NCBI GenBank assembly: GCA_036514635.1
Contig: DATBWU010000072.1
Span: forward strand, 1 to 11,262
Direction of reading: 5' to 3'
Length of the DNA stretch: 11,262 nt
From: DASSFZ01 sp036514635
GTDB lineage: Bacteria > Chloroflexota > Anaerolineae > Fen-1058
Shown: in pieces, positions 6,259-11,262 of the stretch
Layout: every line of letters starts with the position of its first letter
Position numbering within the stretch: the stretch's first letter is position 1
Notes under the pieces: generated by a model
The model's input: only the letters and a program-made list of their open reading frames with translations
What the model was told of the DNA's origin: nothing
The model's database searches: none
Program-made: the position numbers and the translations under genes

Positions 6259-6349
6259 ACGCTTGAATGGAGGCTCGCATCCCAAGCTGGCGCGATCAGG
6301 GGTGCGCCTTGTGATCGCTCTATCTGAATCATGCCAAAAGGAGCTGCCC
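6259..6349 (+). other. Gap with a GCGATCA/TGATCGC inverted repeat
   Basis: A perfect 7-bp inverted repeat (6292-6298 and 6312-6318) with a 13-nt loop lies between the membrane-protein gene and the Hsp20 gene. No T run follows it, so it is not a convincing terminator. It could be an operator or an mRNA structure. Confidence 0.3.
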
Positions 6350-6748
6350 ATGCTAGAACAACACGTTGTTCCCGTTCGCGTCGAGGAGCACCTGGACGCA
6401 CTCCCCCCAGAAGCCCACGGCATGCCGGTGAATCTCTACCACACCGACCGCTATCTGGTAACCAACGCTGGCCTGCCCCGCTGCCTGCCGGATAAAGTCC
6501 ACGTCTTCGTGGCTCCTGGCAAGATGCTGATCCGGGCCGAACGCCATCCGGGCGAACAATCCACCCGCGAGGAGCGCGTCTACATTCTTTCGGAACTGCC
6601 GGATGGCGCCGTCGGCCGCGTGCTCGACCTGCCCCTAGGGGAGTGGGCGTACGACGACGCCAAGGCCCACTTCGCCAATGGCCTACTCACCGTCTCCATT
6701 CCCACTCAGACGTGGGCCAAATACCTGCGTCAGACGCACGCGGCATAA
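6350..6748 (+). CDS. Hsp20/alpha-crystallin family small heat-shock protein
   Basis: The 132-residue product is mostly one alpha-crystallin domain, about residues 26-118. Small heat-shock proteins are ATP-independent cytosolic holdases that bind unfolding proteins as oligomers. Family marks are the opening strand VNLYHTDRYLVTNAGLP (27-43), the DKVHVFV strand, and the closing AHFANGLLTVSIP (106-118) that corresponds to the A-x-x-x-N-G-x-L signature. The C-terminal extension is short and lacks a clear I-x-I motif, and the N-terminal arm is only about 25 residues, so oligomers may be small. Start ATG 6350 has AAGGAG 6 nt upstream; the same frame is open further upstream to 6263 but without a ribosome site. 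It sits 91 bp after the VKOR-like gene and probably belongs to the same stress-related cluster. No CIRCE-like heat-shock operator was seen. Confidence 0.9.
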   Translation: MLEQHVVPVRVEEHLDALPPEAHGMPVNLYHTDRYLVTNAGLPRCLPDKVHVFVAPGKMLIRAERHPGEQSTREERVYILSELPDGAVGRVLDLPLGEWAYDDAKAHFANGLLTVSIPTQTWAKYLRQTHAA

Positions 6749-6864
6749 GCAGAAAGGAAGAGTGCAATCCAGTGACCGCCACGAACATCCTGGACACAAG
6801 GGAACCGCGAGCACGGCGTTGGGCGCGTTGCTTTCGCACTCGCGATTTGAAAAGAGATAGAACA

Positions 6865-6957
6865 ATGACGACACATCCTGCACTGAACGCGGTTAACCCG
6901 GCCACGCGAAAGACGATTGGAAGGGTCGGGGCCGTTCATCGGGCCGGCTGCGTATGA
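6865..6957 (+). CDS. Short 30-residue reading frame overlapping the GH130 start
   Basis: An ATG at 6865 opens 30 codons whose TGA overlaps the ATG of the next gene (ATGA at 6954-6957), the usual shape of translational coupling. The frame is also open back to a GTG at 6772. The peptide contains NPATRKTIGRV, which resembles the NPATGE-x-IG-x-V block at the N-terminus of aldehyde dehydrogenases. It may therefore be a remnant of a longer gene, or a coupling leader. No strong Shine-Dalgarno is seen before it. Treated as possible only. Confidence 0.25.
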   Translation: MTTHPALNAVNPATRKTIGRVGAVHRAGCV

Positions 6958-8153
6958 ACGGGCCTGACGAAGCGCCACCGACCGCGCGAAGCCCCGCCAG
7001 CACTAGCCCACTCCCATTCGAACTGCGGCGACTCGGCGTCATCATGGAGCCCGAAGCAGGCAACCCGTACGAGGTCGAAGGCGTGCTGAACCCGGCCGCG
7101 GTTCGAGGCCCGGATGGTGAGCTCTACTTGTTCCCACGGCTGGTGGCCCGCGGCAACTACTCGCGTATCGGTATTGCCCGGGTGCGCTTCAACGCGGACG
7201 GCGACCCGGTTGGGGTCGAGCGACTTGGGATCGCGCTGGAGCCGACAGCGGCGTACGAGCTGCGAGCGGATGGTGGTGGATGTGAGGACCCCCGTATCAC
7301 ATTCGTTGAGCCACTGAAGCGCTACGTTATGACCTATACCGCATTCTCGCCCAACGGACCGAGAATCGCGCTCGCAGTGTCCGATGATCTCTTCCACTGG
7401 CAACGCTTGGGGCTGGCCACGTTCGAGCCATATGACGGCCTGGAATTCAACGGGGTCAACAACAAGGACGCCCTCGTCTTCCCCGTCGCGGTGTCTGATC
7501 CGGACGGGCGGCCCGCGATGGCCATGATCCACCGGCCCCTCTTTCCCGGTACCGACCCGCGGGAAACGGCGACCGAGCCGGCGACCAGGACGATCGAACT
7601 GGACCGCGAGAGCATCTGGATCGCCTACTGCCCGCTCGAGAGGGTCGAGGATCATCTCCACCACCTTTGCCACTTTCACTCGCATCACCGGTTGGCGGCG
7701 CCGGCCGCCCCATGGGAGCGCCTGAAGATCGGCGGTGGGGCTCCGCCGATTCTGACACCAGACGGCTGGCTGGTGATCTACCACGGCGTGGCGGGGACGC
7801 GGGTCGGGGATGGCGAAGTGCGCGGCCTGCGCTATTCCGCCGGCGTGCTCGTGCTGGATCGGCGCGATCCCCGCCTCATCCGCTACCGCTCGCCGACACC
7901 GATTCTGGAACCCGAGCTACGGCAGGAGCGCGAGGGCGCGGTGGCCGAAGTCGTCTTCCCAACGGGCGTAGACCGGCGGTCAGACCTGGGCCTCCCGAGC
8001 CGGGTTGACATTTACTACGGGATGGCCGACAGCCGAATCGGCGCGGCGCGCCTCGATGTGCCCATCCTGCCGTCCGACATCACGAGCGCCTCAAGCCGGC
8101 ACCCGCCAATGTGTGAAAACCGGTCATATCCGCCAAGGAGAAAAATTTCATGA
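6954..8153 (+). CDS. GH130-family glycoside phosphorylase/hydrolase (mannoside-type)
   Basis: The 399-residue product fits glycoside hydrolase family 130, five-bladed propellers that phosphorolyse or hydrolyse beta-mannosides. Blocks seen include NPYEVEGVLNPAAVR (37-51), the GGGCEDPRITF block (107-117) in which Asp112 would be the likely proton donor, WQRLG (149-153), FNGVNNKDALVFP (165-177), IGGGAPPILTPDGW (259-272), YHGV (276-279) and DIYYGMADSRIG (352-363). Length is a little above many relatives because of a loose N-terminus of about 25 residues and a C-terminal tail after 375. No clear ribosome site precedes ATG 6954; a start at Met31 would remove conserved-looking sequence only marginally, so the exact start is uncertain. 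The stop overlaps the ATPase start by 4 nt (ATGA). Such an enzyme next to a copper pump is unusual. Mannan specificity is family knowledge, not shown here. Confidence 0.85.
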   Translation: MNGPDEAPPTARSPASTSPLPFELRRLGVIMEPEAGNPYEVEGVLNPAAVRGPDGELYLFPRLVARGNYSRIGIARVRFNADGDPVGVERLGIALEPTAAYELRADGGGCEDPRITFVEPLKRYVMTYTAFSPNGPRIALAVSDDLFHWQRLGLATFEPYDGLEFNGVNNKDALVFPVAVSDPDGRPAMAMIHRPLFPGTDPRETATEPATRTIELDRESIWIAYCPLERVEDHLHHLCHFHSHHRLAAPAAPWERLKIGGGAPPILTPDGWLVIYHGVAGTRVGDGEVRGLRYSAGVLVLDRRDPRLIRYRSPTPILEPELRQEREGAVAEVVFPTGVDRRSDLGLPSRVDIYYGMADSRIGAARLDVPILPSDITSASSRHPPMCENRSYPPRRKIS

Positions 8154-10717
8154 AAACTACGGTCATCCATCTGGAAGGTATCGAATCGGTGCTCTCGCCG
8201 GCGGGGGTCGAGAAACGCCTGTGCGAGCACCCCGGCATCCACAAAGTCGAAACGAACTTCATGACCGGCACGGCCACGGTGTATCACGACGCGTCGGTGA
8301 CGCTGGCCGACATCAAGCGCTATGTGGCCGAGTGCGGTTATGGCTGCTCGGGCGAATGCTTGCCGGCGCACGTGTGCGAGCCGGGTGATCCCCCTGATGC
8401 GGTCATGGCACATGCAGGGCACGAGGTGGCCGCCGCAGCCGACTCTCACGCGGGTCATGCTATGCCGGCTGTAAAAAGAGACGAACATGCCGGCCATGCT
8501 ATGCCAACGCCTGAAGCCGACGCGCACGCGGGGCATGTTATGCCTGCCGCGCCTCCCTCCCCCGCGCCCGGCGCGCACGCGGGGGCCGGGGGTGAGGGCC
8601 ACGCTGAGCGCGAAATGGCTGCCGGCGAAATGGCGGCGATGGCCCATGAAATGGGGCACGGCGGCGGCATGAGCATGGAAGCGATGGTGCGCGACATGCG
8701 TAACCGCTTCCTGGTCTCGTTCATCCTCGCCATCCCGATCTTCCTGTACTCGCCACTGTTCACGGACGTCTTTAAGGTTCAACTGCCTCAGCCGTTCGGG
8801 CTGTCCAACGAAATGATCTCGTTCCTGCTGGCGACGCCGGCTGTGTTATACGGCGGCTGGGTATTCTACGCTGGCGCGTGGCACGGGCTGAAGAACCGAA
8901 CGCTGAACATGGCGGTGCTCGTCTCGCTGTCCGTCCTCGCTGGTTATATCTTCAGTGTGGCGGCCACGTTCTTGTTTGAAGGCGAAGTGTTCTATGAGGC
9001 GGCGGCGCTGCTGCTGGCCTTCGTGCTGTTCGGCCACTGGATGGAAATGCGCGCCCGTTCCGGCGCATCGCAGGCGATCCAGGCGCTGATGAATCTCGCG
9101 CCGCCGCAGGCCGCCGTCATTCGCAATGGGCAGCCGGTCGAGATACCCACCTCTGAGGTCGTGGTCGATGACGTCGTCCTCATTCGCCCTGGCGACAAAA
9201 TCCCGGTGGACGGTGTGCTCGTCGAGGGTGAGTCGAGTGTCGACGAATCGATGATCACCGGCGAAAGCCTGCCGGTCAAGAAGGAGGTCGGCTCGACCGT
9301 GATCGGCGCGACGATCAACACGACGGGCACGTTCAAGTTCCACGCGACGAAGGTCGGCGCGGATACCGCGCTGGCGCAGATCGTCAAGCTGGTGCAGGTG
9401 GCGCAGAACTCGAAAGCGCCCTCGCAGCGACTGGCCGACCGGGCGGCGCAGTGGCTCGTGGCGGCTGCGGTCGGGATCGGCCTGGCGACGTTCTTCGGCT
9501 GGTATTTCCTCGGCGGATCGGTTATCCCGGCAAGCACGGATAAATTCGTCTGGGCGCTGACGATGGCGATCACCGTCGTCGTCATCGCCTGTCCCGATGC
9601 GCTCGGCCTGGCAACGCCGACCGCCATCATGGTCGGCACGGGTCTCGGCGCGCAGAACGGCATCCTGTACAAGAACGCCACCGCACTGGAGCAGGCAGCC
9701 AAGTTGCAGGCGATCATCTTCGACAAGACCGGCACACTCACCGAAGGCAAGCCGCAGGTGGTAGAGATAGTGACCCGTGATCAGTCGTCAGCGAGCGGTA
9801 AGGCTGATCACGGGTCACTGACCACTGACGACTTGCTCAGGCTGGTCGCTTCTGCGGAGCAATCGTCCGAGCACCCCCTGGCGCAGGCCATCGTCGATAA
9901 GGCCAAAGCGCAGGATTTGACGCTGGAAACCGCGAGCGGTTTTGAAGCGATCCCCGGTCACGGTATAAAGACGACCATTGCGGGCAAGACGCTGCTGGTG
10001 GGTAACCGCAAGTTGATGCGCGACAACAATGTGGCGCTGGATGGACATGGCGAGCACGCCGCCTCGCTCGAAGGCGCGGGGCGCACCGTCGTGTACGCCG
10101 CTATCGACGGAAAGTTCGCCGGGTTGATCGCCATCGCCGATGCGGTGCGCCCCAACGCGAAACTCGCCGTCGAAAAGTTGACCGCGATGGGCGTAGAAGT
10201 CGCCATGCTCACCGGCGACAACCGCGCTACGGCTGAACGCATCGCCGGCGAACTCGGCATCCAAACCGTCTTCGCCGAAGTGCTGCCGGGGCAGAAAGCC
10301 GACAAGGTGAAGGAACTTCAATCACGGGGCAAACTTGTGGCAATGGTGGGTGACGGCATCAACGACGCGCCCGCGCTGGCGCAGGCCGACGTGGGCATCG
10401 CCATCGGCGCGGGCACCGACGTGGCCATGGAGACCGCCGACGTGGTGCTGATGAAATCCGACCCCTTCGACGTGATCGGCGCGGTCACGTTAAGCCGCGC
10501 GACGCTACGCAAGATGCACCAGAATCTATGGTGGGCAGCCGGTTACAACACCATCGCCTTCCCCATCGCTGCCGGCCTGTTCTACCCGGCGTTCGGGCTG
10601 GTGCTGCGCCCGGAGATCGCCGCCATCTCGATGTCCGGCTCGTCGCTGCTGGTGGCCATCAACGCACTGCTACTGAAGCGGACGCGGCTGGAAGGGATCA
10701 AGTCGCGCACACAGTAA
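8150..10717 (+). CDS. Copper-type P1B ATPase with CPD motif and His/Met-rich N-terminus
   Basis: The 855-residue product is a heavy-metal P-type ATPase that would move copper or a similar ion across the inner membrane at the cost of ATP. Residues 1-60 form an HMA-like fold without the usual CxxC. A Cys/His cluster follows (C62, C66, C70, H74, C76), then a His/Met-rich linker with repeated HAGH at about 88-91, 100-103, 113-116 and 126-129. Eight membrane helices are seen. Catalytic motifs are TGES (370-373), DKTGT with Asp525, HP (575-576), TGDN (688-691) and GDGINDAP (734-741). The membrane metal motif in helix 6 is CPD (481-483) rather than CPC or CPH; YN (799-800) and MSGSS (828-832) occur in helices 7 and 8. 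Start ATG 8150 has AAGGAG 9 nt upstream and overlaps the GH130 stop. Direction and metal are inferred from the family and the next gene. Confidence 0.93.
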   Translation: MKTTVIHLEGIESVLSPAGVEKRLCEHPGIHKVETNFMTGTATVYHDASVTLADIKRYVAECGYGCSGECLPAHVCEPGDPPDAVMAHAGHEVAAAADSHAGHAMPAVKRDEHAGHAMPTPEADAHAGHVMPAAPPSPAPGAHAGAGGEGHAEREMAAGEMAAMAHEMGHGGGMSMEAMVRDMRNRFLVSFILAIPIFLYSPLFTDVFKVQLPQPFGLSNEMISFLLATPAVLYGGWVFYAGAWHGLKNRTLNMAVLVSLSVLAGYIFSVAATFLFEGEVFYEAAALLLAFVLFGHWMEMRARSGASQAIQALMNLAPPQAAVIRNGQPVEIPTSEVVVDDVVLIRPGDKIPVDGVLVEGESSVDESMITGESLPVKKEVGSTVIGATINTTGTFKFHATKVGADTALAQIVKLVQVAQNSKAPSQRLADRAAQWLVAAAVGIGLATFFGWYFLGGSVIPASTDKFVWALTMAITVVVIACPDALGLATPTAIMVGTGLGAQNGILYKNATALEQAAKLQAIIFDKTGTLTEGKPQVVEIVTRDQSSASGKADHGSLTTDDLLRLVASAEQSSEHPLAQAIVDKAKAQDLTLETASGFEAIPGHGIKTTIAGKTLLVGNRKLMRDNNVALDGHGEHAASLEGAGRTVVYAAIDGKFAGLIAIADAVRPNAKLAVEKLTAMGVEVAMLTGDNRATAERIAGELGIQTVFAEVLPGQKADKVKELQSRGKLVAMVGDGINDAPALAQADVGIAIGAGTDVAMETADVVLMKSDPFDVIGAVTLSRATLRKMHQNLWWAAGYNTIAFPIAAGLFYPAFGLVLRPEIAAISMSGSSLLVAINALLLKRTRLEGIKSRTQ
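9770..9818 (+). repeat. Perfect 15-bp inverted repeat inside the ATPase gene
   Basis: GTGACCCGTGATCAG (9770-9784) and CTGATCACGGGTCAC (9804-9818) are exact reverse complements with a 19-nt loop. A second small pair lies beside it: AGTCGTCAG (9783-9791) matches the reverse complement of CTGACGACT downstream. The repeat stays in frame and encodes residues 541-557, a polar segment just after DKTGTLTEGKPQV, where the nucleotide-binding domain tolerates loops. It looks like a palindromic element that inserted in frame. Confidence 0.75.
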
Positions 10718-10801
10718 CCTTTACCAAATCTTTACAGATTCTACATCTGGCTTTCACTATGCTCGTCTATACTCCTCAACCGTGGATTCAGGAGAAAAGC
10801 T
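10718..10801 (+). promoter_or_regulatory. Intergenic region before the cupredoxin gene, possible promoter
   Basis: A+T-rich compared with its surroundings. Candidate elements are TTTACA (10731-10736) and either TATGCT (10758-10763) or TATACT (10768-10773), but the spacings are longer than normal. A small palindrome AATCT-TTAC-AGATT (10727-10740) overlaps the TTTACA. An AGGAG at 10790-10794 serves the next gene. A separate, regulated promoter is possible but weakly supported; no terminator is seen after the ATPase. Confidence 0.3.
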
Positions 10802-11262
10802 ATGAACTACACTATCAGAGCCATTACAGTCGGATTGCTGCTGACTATCGCAGCGTTGGTGCTTAGCGCGTGCGGCACCGTGCCGTCCACACCGATCTAT
10901 CCGCCCTCTGGCATGCCGGGAACTGGGCCAGGCAGAGGCATGGGCGGAGGCGGCATGATGGGGGGCGGTATGATGGGACAGGGTGGTATGATGGACGGTA
11001 ACAGTTACGGCCCATACGCCCCAGCCGTCCTGCCCACGCCGATCGACGCCACACCTGTTTCGGTGGATCAGGAGATTCCGATCACGGCCTCGGACTACCG
11101 CTTCAAACCGGATCAAATCACCGTGAGGCCCGGCGAGACAGTGCGCCTTGTCGTGACCAACAAAGACGGCACACTGCACAACCTGATCAGCCGGGACGCC
11201 GGCATACCCTACTTTGAACTGCCAGGGCGCACGACGCAGACGCTGACATGGACGGCTCCTAT
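10802..11262 (+). CDS. Met-rich cupredoxin-like lipoprotein, partial (N-terminal 153 residues)
   Basis: The frame is open to the right edge, so the C-terminus is missing. Residues 1-24 are a lipoprotein signal peptide ending in the lipobox LSAC with Cys24 as the lipidation site, placing the protein outside the cytoplasmic membrane. Residues 38-65 are a flexible Gly/Met-rich segment with three GMM-type steps, plausible for binding Cu(I). From about residue 90 a cupredoxin-like beta fold begins (ITASDYRFKPDQITVRPGE), with His126 in TLHNL at the position of the first copper ligand. The Cys, second His and Met ligands would lie beyond the window, so a complete copper site cannot be confirmed. Start ATG 10802 has AGGAG 7 nt upstream. 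It lies 84 bp after the P1B ATPase gene on the same strand and probably accepts or buffers the exported metal. Its reading frame is independent of the ATPase frame. Confidence 0.85.
   Translation, partial: MNYTIRAITVGLLLTIAALVLSACGTVPSTPIYPPSGMPGTGPGRGMGGGGMMGGGMMGQGGMMDGNSYGPYAPAVLPTPIDATPVSVDQEIPITASDYRFKPDQITVRPGETVRLVVTNKDGTLHNLISRDAGIPYFELPGRTTQTLTWTAP

Noticed and set aside
6292..6318. Intrinsic terminator after the membrane-protein gene
   Set aside because: The stem has only 7 bp and is not followed by a run of T, so termination is not supported.
6263..6349. Upstream start for the Hsp20 gene
   Set aside because: The added 29 residues look unlike an Hsp20 arm, cross an inverted repeat, and lack a ribosome site; AAGGAG precedes the ATG at 6350.
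10528..10866. A 112-codon plus-strand frame bridging the ATPase end and the cupredoxin start
   Set aside because: It is out of frame with both real genes and its peptide has no family features; it is a shadow of the ATPase 3' end.

Overview
The window looks bacterial, with high G+C coding DNA and Shine-Dalgarno sites before most genes. The archaeal-type glyceraldehyde-3-phosphate dehydrogenase, the SPW-repeat/VKOR hybrid and the many palindromic intergenic repeats suggest an uncultured, Chloroflexota-like lineage. That placement is tentative, because no rRNA or lineage marker is present.

Left part (1-1002, minus strand): a Fur-family metalloregulator gene is followed by the 5' part of an FTR1-type high-affinity iron permease that runs off the left edge. 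A 7-1-7 palindrome resembling a Fur box lies just upstream of the regulator. The gap between the two genes holds an imperfect hairpin built from a CGCAGAG-type repeat.

Middle (1003-2267): a gene-poor stretch. It contains a tandem duplication of a 134/143-bp palindromic repeat, a frameshifted gene remnant (minus strand) whose 3' end is cut by that repeat, a second palindromic repeat at 1831-1896, and several copies of a GCCA-NN-TGGC palindrome. Two of those copies sit just upstream of the right-hand gene cluster.

Right part (2268-11262, all plus strand): seven tightly arranged genes. They encode a type II (archaeal-type) GAPDH; an NAD-dependent epimerase/dehydratase; a polytopic membrane protein combining a coiled coil, SPW-like repeats and a VKOR-like core; an Hsp20 chaperone; a GH130 glycoside phosphorylase-like enzyme; a copper-type P1B ATPase with a CPD membrane motif and a His/Met-rich N-terminus; and the 5' part of a Met-rich cupredoxin lipoprotein. 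Epimerase and membrane protein overlap by 14 nt, and GH130 and ATPase overlap by 4 nt, so at least these pairs are translationally coupled.

The likely theme is metal and redox stress. The ATPase and cupredoxin lipoprotein would handle copper at the membrane, the VKOR-like protein suggests thiol redox chemistry, Hsp20 protects proteins, and GAPDH, epimerase and GH130 supply carbohydrate metabolism. The joint role of the seven genes is inference.
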